A stretch of 64,000 bases of DNA from Spirochaetota bacterium (GCA_016932015.1 JAFGDQ010000019.1:75214-139213); one strand, 5' to 3'; numbered from the stretch's first letter, positions 37,131 through 46,437 are shown. The notes: a model not told the origin generated them from the sequence alone. Made by a program: numbers and translations.

Positions 37131-37946
37131 TCACTTTTCTGTTATATAGTTGTCATCAATCCATTTTCCTTCCTTAATTGTTCCGTTACTGTAATAAAAA
37201 GTTCCAAAGCCATGCATTTTATTATCTTTCCATTGGCCTGTATATTTGTCTCCGTTTGACCAGAAAAAAGTACCTTTGCCGCTGCGCTTATTTTTATGCC
37301 AGTTTCCCGAGTATTTATTCCCGTCTGCCCATATCATTTCACCGTATCCGTGTCTGTTATAGTTCTGTAAAGAGCCGTAATATTTATCCCCGTTTGGCCA
37401 GATTATTGTTCCATGATCAGTATTGTTGCCGTTTATCCATTCACCGGTATATTTTATACCGTTGCTCCAGGTGTATTCACCTTTGCCGTGCATTCTATTG
37501 TCCTTCCAAAGCCCTGAGTATTCGTCCCCATTGGACCATACGAAAACACCTTTACCGTTTTTATTGTTATTTATCCATTCCCCGCTGTATCTGTTGCCGT
37601 TCGGCCATATATATTCACCCTGGCCGCACATTTTGTCATTTTCCCACTGCCCTGTATATTTTTCACCTTCTTTCCATGTGAATGTACCATGACCGTGCCT
37701 TTTTCCTTCTTTAAATTCGCCTTCATATCTGCCGAACGGAGTTTCATAAATACCGAATGAATTATTGCAGTTGCCGCTTATACAGGTTCCCCATTCATTC
37801 TGATGCTTGTTCTCAGCTGCCGATAGAAGTGTTACGGGGCAGAAGTTGTAAAAAAATTTTGTATAAAAATTATTATTCTGATGCCTCAATATGATATTCG
37901 CGGGAAGAAAAAGCAGGAGTATCAGTATTTGTAAATTACGGGGCAT
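37131..37946 (-). CDS. Exported MORN-repeat protein
   Basis: 271 aa. N-terminal signal sequence or anchor (LQILILLLFLPANII), then eight contiguous 23-residue MORN repeats (about 71-255) of the type KYTGQWKDNKMHGFGTF followed by YYSNG, plus a partial ninth. Between them the start carries CISGNCNNSF. MORN repeats bind lipids or proteins. The DNA shows the same 69-base period. No ribosome site seen. It lies 75 bp ahead of glmS on the same strand. Confidence 0.85.
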   Translation of the reverse strand: MPRNLQILILLLFLPANIILRHQNNNFYTKFFYNFCPVTLLSAAENKHQNEWGTCISGNCNNSFGIYETPFGRYEGEFKEGKRHGHGTFTWKEGEKYTGQWENDKMCGQGEYIWPNGNRYSGEWINNNKNGKGVFVWSNGDEYSGLWKDNRMHGKGEYTWSNGIKYTGEWINGNNTDHGTIIWPNGDKYYGSLQNYNRHGYGEMIWADGNKYSGNWHKNKRSGKGTFFWSNGDKYTGQWKDNKMHGFGTFYYSNGTIKEGKWIDDNYITEK

Positions 37947-38164
37947 TGAAATTATATTATTACTCAGTAAAAATTTATTATTATAAAATTTTAAATAATA
38001 AAAGGGGAAATGTCAATGAAAATAAAAATGCTCTAAAATTTTAAAGTTAAATAAATGAAAATAATTCCTGATGGAGAGATTAAATGTTTTTAAGTGAAAA
38101 TATTTTTTCTTTGATTTTTTCGGCAACAGATGTTAAGATTATTTATGTTGAAACCGCTTGTGTA

Positions 38165-38178
38165 GTAAAATGTTTTAC
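38165..38178 (+). promoter_or_regulatory. Possible operator upstream of the chemosensory operon
   Basis: GTAAAA-TG-TTTTAC, two 6-base arms, 45 bases before the first ATG of the operon. The rest of 37947-38222 is AT-rich with no certain promoter. Weak evidence in an AT-rich context. Confidence 0.25.
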
Positions 38179-38222
38179 ACGGGTGCAGATAAAAAAATTA
38201 TTTAATTTATACAGGAAAATTT

Positions 38223-39305
38223 ATGGAAGCTGCAGCTGAAAGTAAAGGAACAATCCGAAAGAGCTTTACCAGTTATCTGAATTTCAGTGTAGGAAAACAA
38301 TTATACGCTGTGGAAATATCGGGTGTGCGGGAGGTTCTTGAGTATCGTCAGATATTTCATTTGACCCGTATTCCAATGATTAATGATGCGATTATCGGTG
38401 TGATCAATATCAGGGGTGAGATTATTCCTATAATTGATTTATCAATGAGACTGAATAATGAAAAAATGATTCTTAATCCGAATTCGGGAATAATAATAGT
38501 TGAGCTGGATGATAATGGTCAACGGGTTATTGTGGGTATAACAGCTGACAGGGTTATGGGTGTGTCCAGGATTTCAGATGATGATATAGTAAGCAAACCG
38601 GGATTTGGTAGCAAAATCAGGAACGATTTCATTGAAAATTTCGCAATGATAGGTGATGGTCATGTCATTCTGTTAAGAATTAACTCTCTGCTGGATTTTG
38701 ATGAGCTTTCCGAACTGTCGGGATTTAGCATTAAAGATTTAATGTCAATAAAAGCAGCTCAGGAGGATGAATTCTCTTTAAGCGGCAGAATGTATGAGGA
38801 GGAGACCCATAATAAGACTGATGAGATACATTATGTTACTCTTTTAATTGAAGATGAACTGTACGGCTTGCAGATGTCCCGCGTTAAAGAGATTATCAGG
38901 ATAACTGATATGAGAGCTGTCCCTAATTCGAAACCGTTTATGAAGGGTGTGATCAATATCAGAGGCAGAATAGTCCCGGTTATTGACATGAGAGAAAGAT
39001 GCGGTCTTGAACCGAAGGAATATCAGAGAAGAACTTCAATACTGATAGTTGATGTTAATGATGTCTATATAGGTCTTATTGTAGATATTGTTAATAAAGT
39101 TGTAAAAATTCCGGCAGACAGCTTTCAGTATCCTCCACATTACAGTTCAAAAATAGATACTGATTTTTTGGACGGAATTTCACAGATTAATGATAAAATA
39201 ATAATAAATCTGAACATAGATAAAATTTTATCACCTGAAGAATATGACTATATTGCTAAAACTAATTTCAGTGAGAATATTAAGAAAGAAAAATCAGATA
39301 AATAA
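38223..39305 (+). CDS. Tandem CheW-CheW coupling protein
   Basis: 360 aa with two CheW domains: residues 13-165 (FSVGKQLYAVEISGVREVLEY, GVINIRGEIIPIIDL, VGITADRVMGV) and 205-350 (VTLLIEDELYGLQMSRVKEIIR, GVINIRGRIVPVIDMR, IGLIVDIVNKVVKI). CheW links receptors to CheA in arrays. A fused pair could bridge two kinases or receptors, or replace the single CheW. First gene of the CheW-CheW/cheY/STAS/cheA/helical-protein operon. Confidence 0.92.
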   Translation: MEAAAESKGTIRKSFTSYLNFSVGKQLYAVEISGVREVLEYRQIFHLTRIPMINDAIIGVINIRGEIIPIIDLSMRLNNEKMILNPNSGIIIVELDDNGQRVIVGITADRVMGVSRISDDDIVSKPGFGSKIRNDFIENFAMIGDGHVILLRINSLLDFDELSELSGFSIKDLMSIKAAQEDEFSLSGRMYEEETHNKTDEIHYVTLLIEDELYGLQMSRVKEIIRITDMRAVPNSKPFMKGVINIRGRIVPVIDMRERCGLEPKEYQRRTSILIVDVNDVYIGLIVDIVNKVVKIPADSFQYPPHYSSKIDTDFLDGISQINDKIIINLNIDKILSPEEYDYIAKTNFSENIKKEKSDK

Positions 39306-39330
39306 AATTAAAATAATCAGGAGTCTCAAA

Positions 39331-39705
39331 ATGAGTAAAACAATTATGATTGTCGACGATACAGAGGCAATCCGCATGTCTGTCGGATTCACGCTTCAGG
39401 AAGAAGGTTATAATGTTGTTGAAGCGAAAAACGGACAGGAAGCACTGGAAAAGTTGAAGAATAATAATGTAGATCTTATTCTGTGTGATGTTAATATGCC
39501 TGTGATGAACGGGATTGAGTTTTTAAGATCGATTAAAACAGATAATGATTTCGCAGATTTCAGGTTTACCCCTATCATAATGCTTACTACTGAAGCCGGT
39601 GAAAAAATGAAAGCTGAAGGCAAGGAACTGGGTGCCAAAGCATGGATAGTTAAACCTTTCAAACCCGATCAGCTGATTAAATCGGTAAAGATGTTACTGG
39701 TTTAA
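39331..39705 (+). CDS. cheY: CheY-type single-domain response regulator
   Basis: 124 aa from ATG 39331, preceded by cagga. Acidic pair D9-D10, phospho-acceptor Asp53 in LILCDVNMPVMNG, Thr in MLTTEA, Lys in WIVKPFKP. Closest in form to the CheY proteins of CheA operons. It should take phosphate from the CheA encoded two genes downstream. Whether it binds the flagellar motor or another target cannot be told from sequence. Confidence 0.93.
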   Translation: MSKTIMIVDDTEAIRMSVGFTLQEEGYNVVEAKNGQEALEKLKNNNVDLILCDVNMPVMNGIEFLRSIKTDNDFADFRFTPIIMLTTEAGEKMKAEGKELGAKAWIVKPFKPDQLIKSVKMLLV

Positions 39706-39738
39706 TTTTTACAATCACTTTTTTCGGGAGAAATCCAT

Positions 39739-40026
39739 ATGAAAATTACAGAGAAGAAAAAGGATAACAGCAAAGTTCTGATTGAAGTTGAAGGCGAAAT
39801 GACAATATATTCTGCAAGAGATCTTCTTACTGGTATGTATAAATATCTTGATAAGATTAAGAATACGGAAGTCGATCTTTCAAAAGTTACAAAAATTGAT
39901 ACTTCCGGATTTCAGCTGCTGTCAATGGCAAAAAAGGAGGTAGAAAGTAAGGAGAAGACTTTTAAAATAATTAATCCGTCAAATGATGTAAAAAAAATTT
40001 TTAAACTGTATGGAGAGGCTTTTTAG
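39739..40026 (+). CDS. STAS-domain protein (anti-anti-sigma-like)
   Basis: 95 aa, a single STAS domain: VEGEMTIYSARDLLTGMYKYL, TEVDLSKVTKIDTSGFQLLSMAKKE. The DTSG (54-57) is at the site where SpoIIAA/RsbV-type proteins carry the phosphorylatable serine, so Ser56 or Thr55 may be modified. Ribosome site cgggaga. Between cheY and cheA, so its signal partner is probably part of the chemosensory complex. A matching SpoIIE-type phosphatase is encoded 8 kb downstream. Confidence 0.9.
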   Translation: MKITEKKKDNSKVLIEVEGEMTIYSARDLLTGMYKYLDKIKNTEVDLSKVTKIDTSGFQLLSMAKKEVESKEKTFKIINPSNDVKKIFKLYGEAF

Positions 40027-40074
40027 TCTGTCCGGATTATTTTAAATAACAGGAAATAAAACTGAGGCAGTTAA

Positions 40075-42258
40075 ATGGCAGAAAAATATGACTTTAATGA
40101 AGCAATAAACGTTTTTTTTATTGAAAGCAGGGAAATGCTTGAGGATATGGAAAACGCTTTGCTGGATCTTGAAAAGGATATTTCTGATTCAGAAAGCGTA
40201 TCTGCCATTTTCAGAGCGGTTCATACTATTAAGGGATCAGCCGGGATGTTCGGCTTTAATGATGTTGGAGATTTTGCCCATATTCTTGAAAACCTCCTGG
40301 ATAAAATAAGAAGCAGCGAAATCGAGACAACACCCGATATGGTTAACCTTCTGCTGGAATGTAATGACCATATTATCAAGCTCCTGGATTATTTTGATGC
40401 CAATAGAGAAGAGGAAATAAATCCTGAATTAAATTCCGTATCACAATCACTTCTGAATAAACTTAATTCATATCTCCCGGCCGGTGCCGGAGAAAGAAAG
40501 AAAGAACAGGCAAAAAATGCTTCCGACCTTGATTCCGGCGATATGCAGGTAATAAATGAATGCTGGCATATCTCTCTGCGTTTCCGGAAAAGCATATTTA
40601 AAAACGGTATGGACCCGCAGTCCTTTATCAGCTATTTAAGCCAGATGGGGAAAATCGTGAAAATAAAGGCTGTAACTGACGCTATTCCGCCTGCGAAAGA
40701 AATGAATGCAGAAGAGTGTTATCTCGGATTTGAGATAAGCTTCATGGCTTATACAACCAAAGAAAAAATTGAGGAGGTATTTGAGTTTATACAGGATGAC
40801 TGCATTATTAGAATATTGCCTCCCAAAAGCGATCTGAATGAATATGTGGCCCTTATTGATAATCTGCCCGAAGAAACAATGTATATAGGAGAGATCTTAA
40901 CAGAAGTCGGGTCTCTGACCAAAAAGGAATTATCAGAAGCGCTGAAGCTTCAGGAAGGATTGAAGAAAGATAGCAAAAAACGTATCGGTGAAATTGTAGT
41001 AGATGAACATATGGTTCATAAGCCGATTATTGAGGCTGCGGTCAACAAACAGTCAAATATAAAGAAAACCGAAGACAAGATCAAAAAGACAATGAGGGTG
41101 GATACCTCAAAGCTTGATAAATTGATCAATCTTGTCGGCGAGCTTGTAATTTCCGCATCAAATATGGAACGTCTTATCCATGAATCCGGAAATTCCGGGA
41201 TGGCCAACGCATTTTTGCAGATGTCAAGGCTGATTGACAGCATAAGGGAAAGTTCAATGAATGTCAGAATGGTCGAGATCGGGGAATCGTTTAAACGTTT
41301 TGAAAGAGTAGTAAGGGACATCAGCCGGGAAAAGGGAAAGCAGGTGGATTTGGTTTTTCATGGAGGGGAAACAGAATTGGATAAAACGATTATAGAAAAA
41401 GTAACAGACCCTCTCATGCATCTTGTACGTAACGCAGCGGATCACGGTATCGAGCTTCCCGAGATACGCGCTGCAAAGGGCAAACCTGAAAAAGGTATAG
41501 TAAAATTAAACGCTTATAACGAAGCGGGTAACATAGTAATTGAAATAAATGACGATGGAGCGGGCCTTGACAGGCAGAAGATTATTAATAAGGCTGTTGA
41601 AAGGGGGCTCATTAAAGAAGAAGATCTGGAATCAGTAAGTAACGAAACAATTGATGAGCTGATTTTTTCATCCGGATTCTCAACTGCCGATACTGTAACC
41701 GGGATATCCGGGCGCGGTGTGGGAATGGATGTTGTCAGGAAAAATATTGAATCTCTTAGAGGTTCTATTATCATTAACAGTGAGGAGGGCAAAGGTACGA
41801 CGATACGGATAATCCTTCCCCTTACACTGGCAATTATAGACGGATTTCTTGTAAAGGCCGGAGGACTGTTCTGCGTGCTGCCATTAAATTCCGTAGTTGA
41901 ATGCAGCGAATTCGATAATGATGAAGATGTCAGACTCAGTGAAACAGGAAATTATATATATTTAAGAGATGAGATAATTCCATATGTAAAAATGAAGGAT
42001 TTCTTCGAGTCAAATAATGAGACTGATTCAATGGGCAAAATTGTGGTAGTCCGGTATGCGGACAGGAAAATGGCTTTTCTTGTAGATGAAGCATTTGGGG
42101 AATTTCAAACTGTAATAAAACCACTCGGAAGGATATTTAATAAAATAGAATGGATAAGCGGCGCTACGATTATGGCCGGCGGAGAGATCGGACTTATTCT
42201 TGATGTTTCAAAATTACTGGGATATTTAAAGATTGTTGAAACAAGGAATATCTCCTGA
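40075..42258 (+). CDS. cheA: Chemotaxis-type histidine kinase CheA
   Basis: 727 aa. HPt domain with His50 in AVHTIKGSAG. The middle region differs from P2: a domain at about 158-262 (CWHISLRFRKSIFKNGMDPQ.. FEFIQDDCIIRILPP), then a segment (about 280-335) with two GEIxxExxxxxxxxxxxALxxQ-like units. Dimerisation TMRVDTSKLDKLINLVGELVI, ATPase (LMHLVRNAADHGIE, GAGLDRQKI, SGRGVGMDVV) and a C-terminal CheW-like domain. All catalytic boxes intact. Autophosphorylates and feeds CheY and perhaps the STAS route. Confidence 0.95.
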   Translation: MAEKYDFNEAINVFFIESREMLEDMENALLDLEKDISDSESVSAIFRAVHTIKGSAGMFGFNDVGDFAHILENLLDKIRSSEIETTPDMVNLLLECNDHIIKLLDYFDANREEEINPELNSVSQSLLNKLNSYLPAGAGERKKEQAKNASDLDSGDMQVINECWHISLRFRKSIFKNGMDPQSFISYLSQMGKIVKIKAVTDAIPPAKEMNAEECYLGFEISFMAYTTKEKIEEVFEFIQDDCIIRILPPKSDLNEYVALIDNLPEETMYIGEILTEVGSLTKKELSEALKLQEGLKKDSKKRIGEIVVDEHMVHKPIIEAAVNKQSNIKKTEDKIKKTMRVDTSKLDKLINLVGELVISASNMERLIHESGNSGMANAFLQMSRLIDSIRESSMNVRMVEIGESFKRFERVVRDISREKGKQVDLVFHGGETELDKTIIEKVTDPLMHLVRNAADHGIELPEIRAAKGKPEKGIVKLNAYNEAGNIVIEINDDGAGLDRQKIINKAVERGLIKEEDLESVSNETIDELIFSSGFSTADTVTGISGRGVGMDVVRKNIESLRGSIIINSEEGKGTTIRIILPLTLAIIDGFLVKAGGLFCVLPLNSVVECSEFDNDEDVRLSETGNYIYLRDEIIPYVKMKDFFESNNETDSMGKIVVVRYADRKMAFLVDEAFGEFQTVIKPLGRIFNKIEWISGATIMAGGEIGLILDVSKLLGYLKIVETRNIS

Positions 42259-42305
42259 ATATCAGCTAAATTGAGCAAATAATTTTTTAAATACGAGGTA
42301 AACTA

Positions 42306-43478
42306 ATGGATCAAAAAATAGTCGAAATATTGAGCAGCACTGCTGACGAGTTCGGCAAGATAGCGAAAAAAGTAAATGAATCTTCGAAGAAAAGAAAGAA
42401 TTATTCAGAGGAAGCAATAAATTATCTGAATCTGTGCCTTGAAGTTGAAGAAGTCCTTAATGAAGATCTTGAGTCCATTACAGCATCTGACAAAGAATTG
42501 AGGAATCAGGATACTATCGTATTTAATACATGTAAAATATTAAAACGGAATCTTGATAATCAGAAATCAATAGTAACTGAGTTAAGGCATAAAGATGAAT
42601 TAAAGAAGGAAATGCTGGATCAGTTGCTGCAGTTCATAAAAGAGTTTAACGATACTCTTGAAGAAGCTTTATCCAATGTAACCAGAATTATAGAAAAAGA
42701 TAATGCTATTGTGTTGATGGACAATATAATAACAAAGCGTAAGCAGTTTCAGCATGAATCGCTGTTAAAGTTGAAAGATTTAACCAGCACAAGTCTCAGC
42801 GATGCAGAAAAAGCTATAGAAGGCTCATCTTCTAATCTGGGAAGAGGCCTTGATATGGTTAAGAAATTTAAGAATGTGGAAAAATTTGTGTCTGAAAAAA
42901 ATATTCAGGAACTTAATAACCTTGTTGATGAATCCGGGAAGGGATGGAATATAGCTGTAAATGTTAACAAGAGTTCGTCTTCACAATTCGAATTTGCGGA
43001 AAAGGTAAAAAAATTTACAAATGATCTTTATGAAGATTCAGTTGCTATCAAAAATCTGGTAATTCAAAAACATCATGAGTTTGAAGAAAATCTGCAGGTA
43101 ATAACAGTACTGACTGTAATCCTTTCAATCAAGTTTAAGAAATACCTTAATATTGAGGATATAATCAAAGAGATTGATCTAACAGAAAGGAATGAACGCA
43201 TATTGAATCTACTCGCGTATATAGGAGCGGCATGCCAGGATATAAGGGAAGTTACTGAATTAAACTATGATATGACTGACGCAAGTAATTTAAATAATGT
43301 GATCGAAGATAAATTTGTCAGATCCACACAAAAAGAAATTGAATATTTTGAAAGCATTCAGAAAGAAGTTGAATTGATGACTGAAGCTACAAGGTATCCT
43401 GTCGAAGGTTCGGGGAAAAATATTACAAACGGACAGATTCTGGAGGAAAAGCTTAAGGAATTGATCGGACAGCTCTGA
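42306..43478 (+). CDS. Long helical cytoplasmic protein of the chemosensory operon
   Basis: 390 aa, almost wholly alpha-helical, rich in Glu/Lys/Asn, no membrane segment and no signal peptide. Stretches such as EEVLNEDLESITASDKELRNQ and KFVSEKNIQELNNLVDESGK suggest bundled coiled coils; LTVILSIKFKKYLNIEDIIKEIDLTERNERIL is the most hydrophobic part. The receptor hairpin tip (the conserved E-A-A-R-A-G-E region) is absent, so it is not a recognisable receptor. Last in the operon, 47 bp after cheA. It may stand in for a receptor, a coupling factor or an output protein. No family recognised. Confidence 0.75.
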   Translation: MDQKIVEILSSTADEFGKIAKKVNESSKKRKNYSEEAINYLNLCLEVEEVLNEDLESITASDKELRNQDTIVFNTCKILKRNLDNQKSIVTELRHKDELKKEMLDQLLQFIKEFNDTLEEALSNVTRIIEKDNAIVLMDNIITKRKQFQHESLLKLKDLTSTSLSDAEKAIEGSSSNLGRGLDMVKKFKNVEKFVSEKNIQELNNLVDESGKGWNIAVNVNKSSSSQFEFAEKVKKFTNDLYEDSVAIKNLVIQKHHEFEENLQVITVLTVILSIKFKKYLNIEDIIKEIDLTERNERILNLLAYIGAACQDIREVTELNYDMTDASNLNNVIEDKFVRSTQKEIEYFESIQKEVELMTEATRYPVEGSGKNITNGQILEEKLKELIGQL

Positions 43479-43858
43479 TAATCCTCTTTTTAATGTATCT
43501 GGACATTAATTACAGATAAATTATTTGATCTAATATTTAATTTTCTGAACTCTCAAATTTTTCTGAAAAAATATGTTTATGATTAAATTATTTGATAATA
43601 TTTTTATAAACTTATTTTATCCTTTCCCTCATAAATTAAACTCCGTATTTATTATGCGTAATTTTCCGATATTATAGTTGATTAATAATATAACAGAATA
43701 ATTATCTTTCTTCCGTGAATCAAAAGACAGTATGTGACGGATACATGGAATAAATATGTTTGATTTAAATTATTATTTGATATATTTTAAATATGTGCAA
43801 ATTATCCCGTTAAAATGTTTCATAAAAAATAACGAATTGTTTTTTCAAGGTAAACAAA
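43479..43858. other. AT-rich intergenic region before the cyclase
   Basis: 380 bases, no open frame of note, no strong hairpin after the helical-protein gene. It probably contains the promoter for the cyclase, so the cyclase may be separate from the chemosensory operon. Confidence 0.4.
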
Positions 43859-45814
43859 ATGGCTACTTTAGTTAAGGGTGAGGGTCCTGTAGATATCAGA
43901 AGGATTCGTTTCGGATTAAGAGTTAAATTTTTATTGTTGTTATCACTGATCGTAATCCTCGTTATTTCTGTCCTTTCAACAATAATGTATTTCAATCAGC
44001 GGAATCTGCTGATTCAGGAAAAAAATACAAAAGCAAATGTACTGACTCATTTACTCAGCGGCCCGGCGGAATTTTATCTGGATAAAACTGTACAGACCAG
44101 CGATGAAGAATCTGCCGTCAAGTATCAGACAATAAGCAGGGAGGCGGAGAGTTTTAAAAACTTTAATGATGATATTGAGAAGATTGTCCTCAGTGATCAG
44201 AACGGCAAAATTCGTTTCAGTACTTCCAGAGGAGACTACAGAAGAAAAAAGGCGCTTCCTTATATAAAAAAATCCCTTGAGCAGAACGAGGAAAAACCGG
44301 AACCTTATGATTTTCAGATTAAAATCAGGGCGCGCTCCGGTGATTCTGACGGGGATAATGAAGATGAAATATCATTTTTTGAGGAATACATAACTAAAAT
44401 CAGGAGCCTTTTCCCGGATGATTCTGAAAACAATAAAACTGAAATAATAAAGTTACGTGCAATAACATATCCGATATTTCTTCATAAAGGGAATGTTGTG
44501 GATATTCTGAATGATTTTAATAAATACTATATCAAATATCATACTTCCGGTTTGAGCGCAAAAAAGAAGATTTACAGCCAGTTATGGAAAAAATACAGCG
44601 ATTCCCTTGATAAATCATTCAGCAAAAAAAAATTATCCCGAAGACAGTCAGGTGGAATTAGTAAAAGAGGAGATATTGATTTTCTTTTTCATTCTCTTTT
44701 CGGGGAAATTATGAAGTTAAGAGATATCAGGGTCAGCAAAAATGACAGATGGCTTTTCAGGGAGGCATGGCTTGTCTCTCAGAAAAAGAAAATTGACGAG
44801 GCTTATGCCAGGGGACAGTCTGAAAAGGCAAAGGAAATAAATGATGTAATGATTACCAGAATGCAGCTTATTTCCAAAAAGGTTGAGGAAGTCAGGCGGC
44901 TTGGAGCTCTTGCGATAATTTTTAACGTCAATAAAATTGAAGCCCAGCTTGACAAAACTATCTACAGTGTAATGATACTTGCTGTTGTAATGGTACTTGT
45001 TTGTCTTATTGCATTTCGTATCATCCTGAACCTGATGATTAAAAATCTAGAGAAACTTGAAAGATGGGCTGTATCCGTCAGTTCAGGAAATCTGGATACC
45101 AAGATAGTAATAAACACTAATGATGAAATAGGCAGGCTGGGGGATATTTTTAACAATATGATAGACCAGATTGCTGTAAAATATAATCTGGAAAAGTTTT
45201 TATCAAGTTCAGCCATAAGTATGCTCGGGAAAAAATCTGATTCCGGAGCTGATTTGAAATTAGGCCATACGGAAAGAAGAGATCTTGTATTTCTTTTTTC
45301 GGATGTAAGGGGCTTTACTTCCTTTTCTGAAAAGAATGACCCGAGTATTGTTATGGAGGTGTTGAATTTTTATCTTGAACTTCAGTCAAATATTATTATC
45401 TCCAATAAAGGAGATATTGATAATTTTATAGGCGATGAAATAATGGCTCATTTCAGGGGAGAAAATAAAGTGGAGAGGGCAATCGATTCTGCTGTTAAAA
45501 TTATGAATGTCGTTGCTAAAGAGAATGTAAACAGAATGAAGGAAAAACTTCCGATCTTTGAAGTGGGTATCGGAATAAATAAAGGAGATGTTGTTATTGG
45601 AACTATCGGAACCACAATGCGTATGGTATTTACATGTATCGGGGATGCTGTGAATTTATCAGCCAGGTTGTGTTCCAGTGCAGGTCCCGGGGAAATCCTG
45701 ATTTCAAAAGAAACAATTGAAGAATCCTCCAGGATATACAATACTATAAACACCGCCCCCATAGCTGTAAAAGGGAAGGAGAAACCTGTTCGTATCGTGA
45801 AAATAAAAATATAG
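43859..45814 (+). CDS. HAMP-linked class III adenylate/guanylate cyclase
   Basis: 651 aa. Membrane helix 1 (about 22-42), a large periplasmic region with a long charged insert, helix 2 (about 368-392), HAMP, a linker coil, and a class III catalytic domain (475-651). Metal Asp residues in FSDVRGF and FIGDEIM; transition-state Asn and Arg in DAVNLSARL; Thr in FTCIGD is the class IIIb purine contact. The adenine-selecting Lys of the IDKFIGD motif is Asn522 here, so the product cannot be assumed to be cAMP. Confidence 0.88.
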   Translation: MATLVKGEGPVDIRRIRFGLRVKFLLLLSLIVILVISVLSTIMYFNQRNLLIQEKNTKANVLTHLLSGPAEFYLDKTVQTSDEESAVKYQTISREAESFKNFNDDIEKIVLSDQNGKIRFSTSRGDYRRKKALPYIKKSLEQNEEKPEPYDFQIKIRARSGDSDGDNEDEISFFEEYITKIRSLFPDDSENNKTEIIKLRAITYPIFLHKGNVVDILNDFNKYYIKYHTSGLSAKKKIYSQLWKKYSDSLDKSFSKKKLSRRQSGGISKRGDIDFLFHSLFGEIMKLRDIRVSKNDRWLFREAWLVSQKKKIDEAYARGQSEKAKEINDVMITRMQLISKKVEEVRRLGALAIIFNVNKIEAQLDKTIYSVMILAVVMVLVCLIAFRIILNLMIKNLEKLERWAVSVSSGNLDTKIVINTNDEIGRLGDIFNNMIDQIAVKYNLEKFLSSSAISMLGKKSDSGADLKLGHTERRDLVFLFSDVRGFTSFSEKNDPSIVMEVLNFYLELQSNIIISNKGDIDNFIGDEIMAHFRGENKVERAIDSAVKIMNVVAKENVNRMKEKLPIFEVGIGINKGDVVIGTIGTTMRMVFTCIGDAVNLSARLCSSAGPGEILISKETIEESSRIYNTINTAPIAVKGKEKPVRIVKIKI

Positions 45815-45826
45815 TGAATCAGTACA

Positions 45827-45840
45827 GTATCAATTGATAC
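45827..45840. promoter_or_regulatory. 14-bp perfect palindrome upstream of the flavoprotein gene
   Basis: GTATCAATTGATAC, no spacer, 13 bases after the cyclase stop and 30 bases before the next ATG. The form and position suit a dimeric repressor site controlling the flavoprotein gene. Confidence 0.35.
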
Positions 45841-45870
45841 AATAAATAATGAGAAAGGAGATACTTTAAA

Positions 45871-46437
45871 ATGTTAATAGCCTGTATATCCGGAAGTCCC
45901 AGAGAAAACGGAAATTCGGTAAAAATAATTAATAAAGTCGCTTCCTATTTTCAGGAGAAAGGCGCCCGGACTGAAATAATAAAGCTGAGCGAAATAAACA
46001 TCGCTCCGTGTATTCATTGCGATTTCTGCAAAACAAATGATTACTGTAATCAGGATGAAAAAGCCAATGAGGTTAACGGCATACTTGAACAGGCTGATGC
46101 GATTATAGTCGCCACTCCCGTATATTTCGGCGGAATTACCGGACAGCTTAAATGCCTTCTGGATAAGACGCTGCCTGTAAGAAGAAACGGATTCCGGCTG
46201 AAAGGAAAAGTGGGTGCAGCAATTGCAACCGGAGGAACAAGAAACGGCGGTCAGGAACTTGCGATAAAAGATATTCATGCATGGATGTTGATTCAGGGAA
46301 TGGTAATCGTGGGTGATAACAGTCATTTTGGCGGTATAGTGCATAATCCTCTTGAAAAGGATGATGCCGGTGATATGACAATTGAGGGAACAATTCAGGC
46401 AGTCTCAGACCTTCTTGCCAGAATGGTTAAATTATAA
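45871..46437 (+). CDS. Flavodoxin-like NAD(P)H-dependent oxidoreductase with Cys cluster
   Basis: 188 aa. FMN-binding start ISGSPRENGNSVKI and VATPVYFGGITGQLKCLLDKT match the iron-sulfur flavoprotein / FMN reductase family. A Cys motif CIHCDFCKTNDYC (Cys47, 50, 53, 59) could hold a 4Fe-4S cluster, as in archaeal and anaerobe ISF proteins, which pass electrons and detoxify oxygen species. Excellent ribosome site gaaaggag. Likely a redox defence or electron-transfer role. Confidence 0.88.
   Translation: MLIACISGSPRENGNSVKIINKVASYFQEKGARTEIIKLSEINIAPCIHCDFCKTNDYCNQDEKANEVNGILEQADAIIVATPVYFGGITGQLKCLLDKTLPVRRNGFRLKGKVGAAIATGGTRNGGQELAIKDIHAWMLIQGMVIVGDNSHFGGIVHNPLEKDDAGDMTIEGTIQAVSDLLARMVKL

Noticed and set aside
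37131-37946. Direct-repeat array that could be CRISPR
   Set aside because: The 69-base period is coding MORN repeats in one long frame, with diverged units and no unique spacers.
45600-45670. Loss of the second purine-selecting residue (Asp) in the cyclase
   Set aside because: Class IIIb cyclases use Thr there, and Thr is present in FTCIGD; only the lysine is really changed.
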